Below are positions 6,997 to 14,698 of a stretch of DNA of 28,176 nt, piece after piece. Below the pieces are notes generated by a model, which made no database searches, was not told the origin of the DNA, and saw only the letters and a program-made list of their open reading frames with translations. Each line of letters opens with the position of its first letter. Within the stretch, counting starts at the first letter, position 1. The translations under genes and the position numbers were made by a program. Source of the DNA: JBIOHJ01 sp044448905 (GTDB lineage: Bacteria; Bacteroidota; Bacteroidia; AKYH767-A; OLB10); NCBI GenBank assembly GCA_044448905.1, contig JBIOHJ010000028.1, positions 1 through 28,176 on the forward strand. The letters run 5' to 3'.

Positions 6997-8991
6997 TTAC
7001 TTGCTGCTGGCAGTTGCATCTTCAACTTTTTTTCCTGTGCTGAAACTGATAGGCACATTGCTGCCCGCGGGGGAAACCCTAATGTATCCCTGCATTTCCT
7101 GGTGCAATGCGCTGCAAAAATCGGTACAATAAAACGGCACCACACCAACCCTGTCAGGAATCCATTTCAGTGTTTGTGTTTCACCGGGCATGACCAGTAT
7201 CTCTGCAGTCGCTGCATGTTTTATTGCAAATCCGTGCGGTACATCCCAGTCCTGCTCAAGATTAGTTAAATGGAAATATACTTCATCACCCATTTTCACT
7301 CCTTCAATATTATCCGGTACAAAGTGTGAACGTATAGAAGTTAAGTATACATGTATTTTATTTCCTTCACGAACAACCTTTGCTTCCTTTTCTCCTTTGC
7401 TCACATACGGATGCATGTTCTCTTCAATCTTAAAAATTTTTCTCGAATTTTTCGTTATAAGATCAGCCGGGCATGCCTGGGCATAATGCGGTTCTCCTAC
7501 TGTGGGGAAATCCAACAGCAGCTGCATTTTTTCTCCGCTGATATCATACAGTTGTGCGCTTTGTGCAAGCTCAGGCCCTGTGGGAAGGTAACGGTCCTTT
7601 GTAATTTTGTTATAAGCAATCACATATTTGCCATAAGGCTTGCGCGAGTCACCGCCCGGAACACATAAGTGTCCAATAGAATAATAAGTTGGTACGCGGT
7701 CAATTACATTCAGCCCTTTTACATTCCATTTTACAATTTCAGAGGAAACGAAAAACGAAGTATAAGCATTTCCTTTATCATCAAACTCTGTATGCAATGG
7801 GCCAAGCCCCGGTTTTTTTACTTCACCGTAAAGTGCAGCTTCGTAACTAATAACAGGCAAGCCTTCGTATTCTCCATCAAACTTTTTCTCTTCAATTGCT
7901 TTTAACATCTTCGTGAAAGAGAAAACAGGAATCAAAGCAGCAAGCTTTCCGCTTCCTACAATATATTCACCGGTGGGATCCACATCACAACCGTGCGGTG
8001 ACTTAGGGCATGGAATCAGGTAAACCATGTCTTTTAACTCTGCAGGATTTAACACGAGCACTTCGTTGATAATTTCCGTAGTTGTCATGTGTGTTTTTTC
8101 ACTAAGCAAATTATGCATGTATTTTGTTTTTCTTTTTTCTCCTTTTCCTGCTTTCACATACTCTTCCGCTTTTTTCCAGTTTATTGCTATCACAAAATCT
8201 TTATCCTTTTGCGAAGCATTCACTTCAAGAAGCGTGTTTGCTTTTTCAGAATTATAGCAGGAGAAAAAGAACCATCCGTGCGAAGGCCCTTTGCCTGCAT
8301 GCGCTAAATCATAGCTCACACCGGGCAGCAGCAGTTGGAATGCAATTTTCATGTGCCCCTCTTTCGGGTCAACACCGATAAAGCTGATAGTGCCTTTGAA
8401 ATTTTCTTTGAACGTACTGATGGAAACATCCTGGTTTTCACCGACAGGTACGCTGAAGCGCGTTCCGGCAATAACATACTCGGTGTTTTCAGTGATAAAC
8501 GGAGAGGAATGATTACCTCCGCTGTTCGGAAGCTCAATAATTTCCGCGGTACGGAACGAGGTAAGGTCAATTCGCGCAACGCGCGGGGTGTTATTGCCGT
8601 TTCCGAAGAGCCACCTGCCATCCACTTCACCATTGGTTTGTGAAAGCTCCACGTGATGCAAATCATCCCACGGAACATATCCTGATGAAGTCTGCAGCAT
8701 GGGTTTTGATTCTTCGCTGAATCCATAACCGCTTTCAGGATGAGCTGAAAAAACAGGAATGATTCTGAATAATCTTCCTGACGGAAGACCATATACGCCA
8801 ACCTGCCCGTTAAAACCACCGGAAACAAAATTGTAAAACTCATCATACTTGCCGGGCGCTATATACGTGCGGGCTGCAGCATCGCCTGTTACTGCCGAGG
8901 CAATATTTTTAGGCTTGCAGCTTTTAAAAATTGCAATCCCGGCTATTAAAGCCGCGGCAATCATCAAATAATTTCCAAATTTATTTTTCAT
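6997..8991 (-). CDS. nosZ: Sec-dependent (clade II) nitrous oxide reductase NosZ
   Basis: A 664-residue enzyme that reduces N2O to N2 in the periplasm. The N-terminus (residues 8-24 hydrophobic) lacks a twin-arginine motif, placing it in the Sec-exported clade II. All seven CuZ histidines can be assigned by motif: His112 and His113 (DDLHHVE), His161 (GGNHSS), His333 (SPHGCD), His400 (GPLHTEFD), His441 (IGHL) and His502 (EPHYAQ). The C-terminal cupredoxin domain has the CuA ligands His586 (VPHGF), Cys622, Cys626, His630 and Met633 (CTDFCSALHQEM). Length is normal for the clade. It follows the cytochrome gene by 64 bases and is followed by a strong terminator. Nothing essential is missing, so it should be active. 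Confidence 0.97.
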   Translation of the reverse strand: MKNKFGNYLMIAAALIAGIAIFKSCKPKNIASAVTGDAAARTYIAPGKYDEFYNFVSGGFNGQVGVYGLPSGRLFRIIPVFSAHPESGYGFSEESKPMLQTSSGYVPWDDLHHVELSQTNGEVDGRWLFGNGNNTPRVARIDLTSFRTAEIIELPNSGGNHSSPFITENTEYVIAGTRFSVPVGENQDVSISTFKENFKGTISFIGVDPKEGHMKIAFQLLLPGVSYDLAHAGKGPSHGWFFFSCYNSEKANTLLEVNASQKDKDFVIAINWKKAEEYVKAGKGEKRKTKYMHNLLSEKTHMTTTEIINEVLVLNPAELKDMVYLIPCPKSPHGCDVDPTGEYIVGSGKLAALIPVFSFTKMLKAIEEKKFDGEYEGLPVISYEAALYGEVKKPGLGPLHTEFDDKGNAYTSFFVSSEIVKWNVKGLNVIDRVPTYYSIGHLCVPGGDSRKPYGKYVIAYNKITKDRYLPTGPELAQSAQLYDISGEKMQLLLDFPTVGEPHYAQACPADLITKNSRKIFKIEENMHPYVSKGEKEAKVVREGNKIHVYLTSIRSHFVPDNIEGVKMGDEVYFHLTNLEQDWDVPHGFAIKHAATAEILVMPGETQTLKWIPDRVGVVPFYCTDFCSALHQEMQGYIRVSPAGSNVPISFSTGKKVEDATASSK

Positions 8992-9055
8992 ATTTTTTTA
9001 GTTTAGATTTTTCTTTCTTAATAGCCCGGCAGCTTAATTTTACCACAACATTATT

Positions 9056-9535
9056 TTATTTTACCCCGTCATTCTTGCGCATAAACTCAAGAACAGCACG
9101 TGCATCTTCATCGCTCAGGCTTTGATTGGGCATCCGCACCATACAAATTTCAAGCATTGCCTGTGCTTCGGGATCTTTATCCAGCATTTCATCCGTATTG
9201 GTTGAAAAGTTCATAATCCACTCCGGCTTTCTGCGGGTAGTTACCCCTTCCCATCCGGGCCCAACCACTCTTTCTTTAGTAAGCTTATGGCAAGCCGAAC
9301 ATTTTAAATCATACACACCGTTTCCGTCAGCAGCCATCTTTGCATCCAGCTTTTCAGCAAGTTCTACATGGGTGAATTTACCAATGCCCTTTGCCTCCAG
9401 GGCTTTTGATGCAGAGTCCTCTTTAAAAAGGTCACCCACGGCATTTGGATTTTCAGCAGCCTCTTTTTTTTCGGTGTTACCGGAGCAGGCATATATTAAT
9501 GCTGCTATTCCGGAAATGATGAGTAGTTTTTTCAT
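9056..9535 (-). CDS. Monoheme c-type cytochrome lipoprotein of the nos cluster
   Basis: A 159-residue class I cytochrome c. The N-terminus MKKLLIISGIAALIYAC is a lipoprotein signal with lipid Cys17. The heme site is CSACH (residues about 80-84) and the likely sixth ligand Met lies in VRMPNQSLSDEDARAVLEFM. It is first in the nos operon and immediately upstream of nosZ, where Bacteroidota clusters often carry such a cytochrome. It probably donates electrons to the CuA centre of NosZ from the quinol-oxidising complex. The start ATG is preceded by an A-rich stretch and a good -7 element. Confidence 0.93.
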   Translation of the reverse strand: MKKLLIISGIAALIYACSGNTEKKEAAENPNAVGDLFKEDSASKALEAKGIGKFTHVELAEKLDAKMAADGNGVYDLKCSACHKLTKERVVGPGWEGVTTRRKPEWIMNFSTNTDEMLDKDPEAQAMLEICMVRMPNQSLSDEDARAVLEFMRKNDGVK

Positions 9536-9560
9536 ATTGTTTTAGTTTTTTATTTTCACT

Positions 9561-9568
9561 CAAAGATA
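9561..9568 (-). promoter_or_regulatory. Promoter -7 element of the nos operon
   Basis: On the minus strand TATCTTTG is an exact TAnnTTTG match. Transcription would start near 9557, giving a leader of about 22 bases to the cytochrome ATG at 9535. No clear -33 TTTG is visible, which suggests dependence on an activator. Confidence 0.55.
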
Positions 9569-9638
9569 AAAAACTATTGTTCTTAAGCTTTATATTTTTA
9601 TCCAGGTGCAAAACTATGTTCGGGATAATGCCGATAGC

Positions 9639-9722
9639 ATGACCTGGGTTTTATGAGCACATGACTTTTATCATATATCCCGGATGACGACAATATTCAT
9701 AATAAGGACTGAGAAAAGTCAT
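9639..9722. promoter_or_regulatory. Candidate operator region between nos operon and fasciclin gene
   Basis: ATGAC occurs at 9639, 9661 and 9684, spaced 22 and 23 bp. The second is part of ATGAC-TTTT-ATCAT (9661-9674), which has the TGA-y-N4-ATCA design of Fnr/Dnr-type boxes. A 9-bp inverted repeat ATGACTTTT (9661-9669) / AAAAGTCAT (9714-9722) spans the block. This divergent region would suit control of both flanking genes. The binding protein is unknown. Confidence 0.35.
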
Positions 9723-9780
9723 AACCTGCGTGGCAATTTTCTTTTTCATTTGCAATTGAAATCTTAAATCCATACTGATT

Positions 9781-10356
9781 ATGAAAACTAAACTTCTCAC
9801 ATTAACACTTGGTGCCTCGGCTTTCATGCTTGCTGCATCCTGTTCTGAAACGAACAATGGAAATGAAGCAAACGCTCCGGGTAATGCAAATGCAGAAATA
9901 CAAACTGCCGGTGGGCAGGAAAATGTAAGCGATGATGTATCGCAGCCCAACGTTGTAAAAATTGCCGTTGGCTCGAAAGACCACACTACGTTAGTTAAAG
10001 CATTGCAGGCAGCCGACCTCGTTACTTCGCTTTCCAACAACGGGCCTTTCACAGTTTTCGCTCCTGTGAATTCAGCGTTCGATGCATTGCCCGCAGGAAC
10101 ACTGGATAATTTATTGAAACCGGAAAGCAAAGACGCGCTTGCAAATATTCTTCAGCATCATGTGGCTGTTGCTGTTTTTAATACCGAAAGCCTGCAGGAC
10201 GGGCAGGTGCTGGGAATGGTGGACGGAACCAATGCAACCATTCATATTAAAGACGGGAAATATATGATTGATGAAGCGAACATTGTTGCTTCGGTGCCTG
10301 CCTCTAACGGTATAGTGCATGTTATAGATAAAGTGCTTTTGCCGCCATCGCAGTAA
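9781..10356 (+). CDS. Fasciclin-domain lipoprotein
   Basis: A 191-residue lipoprotein. Signal MKTKLLTLTLGASAFMLAASC with lipid Cys21, then a low-complexity Asn/Glu/Ala linker to about residue 55, then one FAS1 domain: DHTTLVKALQAADLVTSLS, the H1 motif NGPFTVFAPVNSAFDALP and the H2 motif NGIVHVIDKVLLPP at the C-terminus. FAS1 domains mediate adhesion or protein contacts at the cell surface. The specific role is unknown. It is transcribed away from the nos operon. Genes of this type are sometimes seen near Bacteroidota nos clusters, so a link is possible but not shown. Confidence 0.93.
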   Translation: MKTKLLTLTLGASAFMLAASCSETNNGNEANAPGNANAEIQTAGGQENVSDDVSQPNVVKIAVGSKDHTTLVKALQAADLVTSLSNNGPFTVFAPVNSAFDALPAGTLDNLLKPESKDALANILQHHVAVAVFNTESLQDGQVLGMVDGTNATIHIKDGKYMIDEANIVASVPASNGIVHVIDKVLLPPSQ

Positions 10357-10435
10357 GCGGATGAAAAAAGAAAGTGATGAAAAGCCAATAAACCTCCTTT
10401 TTTTTCAAGTATCTAATCTTCTTTTTGATTTTCAG

Positions 10436-10447
10436 TAATTTATTTAG
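10436..10447 (+). repeat. 12-bp direct repeat, left copy
   Basis: TAATTTATTTAG, found again at 15756-15767. The two copies bracket the two cassette-like units. The left copy is 24 bases from the left junction; the right copy lies just inside the host sequence next to the right junction. It may be chance in AT-rich DNA or a trace of insertion. Confidence 0.35.
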
Positions 10448-10470
10448 CACATTTGTTCGCATATTTAATT

Positions 10471-10477
10471 GTTATAC
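10471..10477 (+). other. Left junction of cassette-like array (GTTATAC core)
   Basis: GTTATAC here equals the core at the end of the first 165-bp repeat (14637-14643). The sequence after it (CGAAACCGCTTGGGCGAC) resembles what follows the second core (CGCAACTCTTTGGCGAC). No repeat copy precedes this one, so it marks the left end of the inserted block, equivalent to an attachment site. Confidence 0.45.
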
Positions 10478-10505
10478 GAAACCGCTTGGGCGACCTGCAA
10501 GCTTG

Positions 10506-10513
10506 AAACTTTG
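10506..10513 (+). promoter_or_regulatory. Possible -7 element in the leader of unit 1
   Basis: AAACTTTG, seven of eight matches to TAnnTTTG, with CTTG 17 bases upstream. The equivalent position in unit 2 is TAACTTTG. It would give a leader of about 24 bases to the hen1 ATG. Confidence 0.3.
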
Positions 10514-10540
10514 CCGTTTTGAATGACCCACTAAGAAACT

Positions 10541-11911
10541 ATGCTATTAGAAATAAATACGACACATAAACCAGCAACCGACTTAGGTTATTTGCTGCAT
10601 AAACACCCTGACAAGTTGCAGACGGTTGAACTTTCTGTTGGCAATGCTCATGTGTTTTATCCAGAGGCAACCGAAGATTCTTGCACCGCATGTTTGTTGC
10701 TTGACATCAATCCAGTTGATTTAGTCAGAGGCGACAGAGGACGAGGAGCATTTTTGCAAGAGCATTATGTGAACGACAGACCTTACACAAGCAATTCGTT
10801 TTTAAGCACAGCTTTAGTAAAAGCATTTGGTTCGGCAGTAAACGGAACTTGTCATACAAAACCCGAATTGGCTTTGACAGCAATTCCATTGACAGCAAAA
10901 GTTCATTCTCTCAAAGTTGATTGCGAAAAAGAATACATCAACAAATTGTTTGAACCACTTGGCTACAAAATTTCTTACGAGACAATTCAACTTGATTCAA
11001 CTTTTCCGAGTTGGGGAGAAAGCAAAGTTGTAAATCTCACAGTTGAGAAAACGACAACACTTAAAGAGTTTCTTTCTCAACTCTATGTTTTTATGATGGT
11101 GCTTGACAATGACCGCCACTATTGGATTTCAAAAAACGATATTGATGTGCTGATAAGACGAGGAGAAAATTGGTTGGAGAATCATCCTGAAAAAGATTGG
11201 ATAACAAAACGGTATTTGAAAAACTTGCGGACACTTACCAACCAAGCACTTTTAAGATTAGCAAACGAAGATGAATTGACTGAAGAACAACCATTGCCCG
11301 AACGGAAATTAAATCTACATCAACAGCGGTTGAATAAAGCCGCTGAACTTTTGAAAGCAAGCGGAGCAGAAAGCGTTTTAGACATTGGTTGTGGCGAAGG
11401 CAAACTTTTAAAATTGCTTTTGAAAGAAGGACAGTTCAAAAAGATTGCAGGCATGGATGTTTCGTTTGGTGAACTTCAAAGAGCAAAAGAGAATTTGTAT
11501 TTAGACCAAGCATCACCTGCAATGAGAGACAGAATAAAAATCTTTCAAGGTTCGGTTACTTACAAAGATGAACGACTGAAAAATTTTGATGCAGCAGCAT
11601 TGGTTGAAGTGATAGAACATTTGGACGAAGAAAGATTACCAGCAATGGAAAAAGTTGTGTTTGGCTTCGCCAAACCAACTACTGTAATTCTTTCTACTCC
11701 CAATGCAGAATACAATGTTGTGTTTGAGAAGTTGCAAGCAGAAACTTTCAGACATGATGACCACCGTTTTGAGTGGAGTAGAAAAGAGTTTTCCGACTGG
11801 TGCAATAAAATTTGCAGTGAGTTCAACTATAAAGTTGAGATTTATCCAGTAGGACAAGAAGAAGAAAATATTGGTGCACCTTCACAATTAGCTGTGTTCA
11901 AGAAGAAATGA
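10541..11911 (+). CDS. hen1: Hen1, 3'-terminal RNA ribose 2'-O-methyltransferase
   Basis: A 456-residue bacterial Hen1. Residues 1-245 are the Hen1 N-terminal domain (ELSVGNAHVFYPEA, LLLDINPVDLVRG, YTSNSFLSTAL), which in characterised systems activates the Pnkp ligase. Residues 255-456 are the methyltransferase: SAM motif VLDIGCGEGKLL (279-290), metal-binding EVIEH (356-360) and HDDHRFEWSRKEF (405-417). It methylates the 2'-OH of the 3' end at a cleaved RNA so the repaired junction resists a second cut by ribotoxins. It overlaps pnkp by four bases (ATGA), and the two products form one RNA repair complex. It lies in cassette-like unit 1. Length is close to that of the Clostridium thermocellum protein. 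Confidence 0.95.
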   Translation: MLLEINTTHKPATDLGYLLHKHPDKLQTVELSVGNAHVFYPEATEDSCTACLLLDINPVDLVRGDRGRGAFLQEHYVNDRPYTSNSFLSTALVKAFGSAVNGTCHTKPELALTAIPLTAKVHSLKVDCEKEYINKLFEPLGYKISYETIQLDSTFPSWGESKVVNLTVEKTTTLKEFLSQLYVFMMVLDNDRHYWISKNDIDVLIRRGENWLENHPEKDWITKRYLKNLRTLTNQALLRLANEDELTEEQPLPERKLNLHQQRLNKAAELLKASGAESVLDIGCGEGKLLKLLLKEGQFKKIAGMDVSFGELQRAKENLYLDQASPAMRDRIKIFQGSVTYKDERLKNFDAAALVEVIEHLDEERLPAMEKVVFGFAKPTTVILSTPNAEYNVVFEKLQAETFRHDDHRFEWSRKEFSDWCNKICSEFNYKVEIYPVGQEEENIGAPSQLAVFKKK

Positions 11912-14454
11912 AAGAAATAAAACTACCCGAAATATCATTGGTGCTTTTAGTAGGTGCAAGCAGTTCAGGCAAATCAACTTTTGCGAAAAAGTATTTTTTA
12001 CCAACTGAAATTCTTTCATCGGATTATTGCAGAGCATTGGTTTCTGATGATGAAAATAATTTAGCTGCAACTGATGAAGCTTTTGAAGTGCTGCATTACA
12101 TCGCAGCAAGGAGATTGAAACTTGGAAAGTTGACTGTAATTGATGCTTTAAATCTTCGCAAAGAAGACAGAGCAAAATTGGTTCAGTTAGCTAAAGACAA
12201 TTATGCTTTAGCAGCAGCAATAGTTTTAGAAACACCAATCAGAAAATTATTTGACAGACACGAAGAACGCACCGACAGAAATTTCAGCAAGCATGTTTTA
12301 GAAAGACAGTATGACGATTTCAAGCGTTCAATGAGAACGATTGAAAGAGAAGGTTTCAGTTACACTTACTTTCTAAATCCCGAAGAAGAAATAAAAATCT
12401 TCCGTCAGAAACTTTGGAACAACAAGAAAGAAGAACGAGGAGCATTTGACATTATCGGAGACATTCACGGATGCTTTGATGAATTGATGGTGTTGTTTTC
12501 AAAACTTGATTACAAGATTGAAAGAAAAGTAGACGGACATTTTGAAATTCAGAATCCTGAAAACCGCAGAGCAATATTTCTTGGCGACTTGACCGACAGA
12601 GGAAATAAATCTCCCGATGTTTTGCGTTTGGTAATTGATATGGTGAAAGCACAAAAAGCATTTTGCATTTGTGGCAACCATGATGAGAAGTTGAATAAAT
12701 TTTTGAATGGGAAAAATGTAAATCTCAATCACGGTTTAGACAAAACAGTGCAGCAGTTAGAAAGCACATCAAAAGAATTCAGAACCGAAGTGAAAGAATT
12801 TTTGAATGGCTTGATTGCTCATTATGTTTTAGACGATGGAAAATTAGTTGTGGCTCACGGTGGACTTCCAGAAGAAATGCACGGCAGAGCAGCAGCAGCA
12901 GTAAGAGCATTTTGTTTATTCGGAGAAACAACAGGAGAGATTGATGAATTTGGTTTACCAGTTCGTTACAATTGGGCAAAGAGTTACAAAGGAAAAGCAA
13001 TGGTTGTTTACGGACACACTCCTATTCCCGAAACAGAATGGTTGAACAACACTTTGAATATTGATACAGGTTGTGTGTTTGGCGGAAAACTTTCTGCATT
13101 GCGTTATCCTGAAAAAGAAATTGTTCAGGTTGCAGCGAAAGAAATTTACAGCGAACCGATACGACCAATTCAACCAACGAAAGAACAACAATCAGCACAG
13201 CAAGAGTTTGATGATTTGTTAGACATTGAAATCATCAATGGAAAAAATCTGATTGAAACAAAATTTCACAGTAAAGTAATTGTTAGAGAAGAAAACGCAG
13301 TTGCAGCATTGGAAGTAATGAGCCGCTTTGCAATGAATCCAAAATGGTTGATTCATTTACCGCCTACAATGTCGCCACCAGAAACAAGTAAGTTGCCGAA
13401 TTATTTAGAACACCCAAATGAAGTTTTCAATTACTACATCAAGAACGGAATTAAGGAAGTGATTTGCGAAGAGAAACACATGGGTTCAAGAGCAATTGCA
13501 ATTGTTTGTAAAGAACCTTATGTTGCAAAAAACCGTTTCGGTTTATTGAAATCTTCTTTAGGAACTGTTTACACAAGGACAGGCAGACAATTTTTTGAGC
13601 AGAAGAAAACCGAAACAGATTTTTTAGAAATGCTCAACAAATCATTGACAGAATCAAACTTTTGGGAACGCTTCAACACAGATTGGGTTTGTCTTGACGG
13701 AGAACTTATGCCGTGGAGTGCGAAAGCAAAAGAACTTTTAATAAAACAATACGCAGCCGTTGGCAGTGCAGCAACAACAGGTTTGACTGATTCTATTGCA
13801 GCGTTAACAAAAGCACAGTCAAGAGGAATTTCAATAAATGGTTTGCTGACTGACTACACAACAAGAAAAGACAGGATTGAAAAATACATTACTTCCTATC
13901 GCAACTATTGCCGTGAGACAAATGGCATTGAAGGTTTAGTGTATGCACCGTTTCATATTTTAGGAACAGAAGGCAAAACTTATTTTGACAAACAGCATCC
14001 TTGGCATTTAGAAAACATCAAACTGTTTTGCGACTTTAATTCAAAACATTTGATGGTAACAGCAAACATTTTAGTTGACTTGCAAAATCCTGATAGCATA
14101 CAACAAGCCATTGACTGGTGGACTGCTTTAACTTCAAAAGGAGGAGAAGGAATGGTAGTGAAACCACTTGACTACATTACATCATTCAAAGGCAGGACAA
14201 TTCAGCCAGCGATGAAATGTAGAGGTAGTGAATATTTGCGAATCATTTATGGACCTGAATACGACACGACAGCAAACATTGAAGTTCTCAAAGAAAGAAA
14301 TGTGAAAGTGAAACGGGACTTAGCTGTAAAAGAATTTACTTTAGGACTGGAATCTCTTGACAGGTTTGTAAACAAAGAACCATTAAGACGAATTCATGAA
14401 TGTGTGTTTGGAGTTTTAGCAATGGAAAGTGAATCAGTTGACCCGAGATTATGA
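11908..14454 (+). CDS. pnkp: Pnkp, polynucleotide kinase-phosphatase-ligase
   Basis: An 848-residue three-domain RNA repair enzyme. Residues 1-170: 5' kinase with P-loop GASSSGKST (16-24). Residues 180-420: calcineurin-type 2',3' phosphatase with GDIHG (184-188), GDLTDRG (226-232), GNHDEK (256-261), VVAHGGLP and VYGHTPIPE. Residues about 470-848: ligase (adenylyltransferase) with EEKHMGSRA, Lys523 the predicted AMP-bound lysine, plus VCLDGELMPW and GGEGMVVKP. It heals and seals broken tRNA or other RNA, with Hen1 adding 2'-O-methyl protection and supporting ligase activity. It starts within the hen1 stop codon (ATGA). All catalytic motifs look intact. It ends 24 bases before the first 165-bp repeat. 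Confidence 0.96.
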   Translation: MKEIKLPEISLVLLVGASSSGKSTFAKKYFLPTEILSSDYCRALVSDDENNLAATDEAFEVLHYIAARRLKLGKLTVIDALNLRKEDRAKLVQLAKDNYALAAAIVLETPIRKLFDRHEERTDRNFSKHVLERQYDDFKRSMRTIEREGFSYTYFLNPEEEIKIFRQKLWNNKKEERGAFDIIGDIHGCFDELMVLFSKLDYKIERKVDGHFEIQNPENRRAIFLGDLTDRGNKSPDVLRLVIDMVKAQKAFCICGNHDEKLNKFLNGKNVNLNHGLDKTVQQLESTSKEFRTEVKEFLNGLIAHYVLDDGKLVVAHGGLPEEMHGRAAAAVRAFCLFGETTGEIDEFGLPVRYNWAKSYKGKAMVVYGHTPIPETEWLNNTLNIDTGCVFGGKLSALRYPEKEIVQVAAKEIYSEPIRPIQPTKEQQSAQQEFDDLLDIEIINGKNLIETKFHSKVIVREENAVAALEVMSRFAMNPKWLIHLPPTMSPPETSKLPNYLEHPNEVFNYYIKNGIKEVICEEKHMGSRAIAIVCKEPYVAKNRFGLLKSSLGTVYTRTGRQFFEQKKTETDFLEMLNKSLTESNFWERFNTDWVCLDGELMPWSAKAKELLIKQYAAVGSAATTGLTDSIAALTKAQSRGISINGLLTDYTTRKDRIEKYITSYRNYCRETNGIEGLVYAPFHILGTEGKTYFDKQHPWHLENIKLFCDFNSKHLMVTANILVDLQNPDSIQQAIDWWTALTSKGGEGMVVKPLDYITSFKGRTIQPAMKCRGSEYLRIIYGPEYDTTANIEVLKERNVKVKRDLAVKEFTLGLESLDRFVNKEPLRRIHECVFGVLAMESESVDPRL

Positions 14455-14478
14455 CGACTTGCACGAGTAGCGGTATTC

Positions 14479-14643
14479 GTATAACATAAAGATTAAAAGA
14501 AATAAAAAAAAGAAGGTCCGATAGCTATCGGACTTTGAGAGGTAAACAAAGAGTTGAGCTTCTAACAAACAGTGTAGGTAAACGAACAGTGTTGCTTCTA
14601 ATCCCTTCTTTTTTTTACTTCTTTAATCCCTTCTTCGTTATAC
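14479..14643 (+). repeat. attC-like repeat, copy 1 (end of unit 1)
   Basis: A 165-bp element bounded by GTATAAC (14479-14485) and GTTATAC (14637-14643), exact inverted copies. Inside them, after an unpaired spacer on each side, a long inner arm (about 14491-14516) pairs with about 14603-14627, with one extra A on the left arm and one mismatch. The centre holds a separate palindrome and two ACAGTGT repeats. This R''-L''-centre-L'-R' layout with an unpaired spacer and an extrahelical base is that of integron attC sites. The core differs from strict GTTRRRY at one position, as do many Vibrio cores. Copy 2 at 15591 is nearly identical. Confidence 0.7.
14513..14536. terminator. Palindromic terminator within repeat copy 1
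   Basis: GTCCGATAGCTATCGGAC (14516-14533) is a perfect 18-base palindrome followed by TTT and preceded by AAG. CCGATAGCTATCGG-type palindromes are common in intergenic regions of Bacteroidota. It could end the pnkp transcript. Confidence 0.5.
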
Positions 14644-14664
14644 GCAACTCTTTGGCGACACAGC

Positions 14665-14672
14665 TAACTTTG
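14665..14672 (+). promoter_or_regulatory. -7 element in the leader of unit 2
   Basis: TAACTTTG is an exact TAnnTTTG match. Transcription from about 14676 would leave a leader of about 23 bases to the ATG at 14699. The matching site in unit 1 is at 10506, at a similar distance from its start codon. No good -33 element at normal spacing was found. Confidence 0.4.
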
Positions 14673-14698
14673 AACTTTCTAAATAAAACGAACGGATA

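Noticed and set aside
6997..8991. NosZ as a lipoprotein, from the FKSC sequence near residue 25
   Set aside because: The residues before the Cys (Phe-Lys-Ser) do not fit a lipobox well, so a simple Sec signal or membrane anchor is the safer reading.
9651..10130. Open frame on the minus strand overlapping the fasciclin gene
   Set aside because: The plus-strand frame has a lipoprotein signal and clear FAS1 motifs; this one has neither and would cover the divergent control region.
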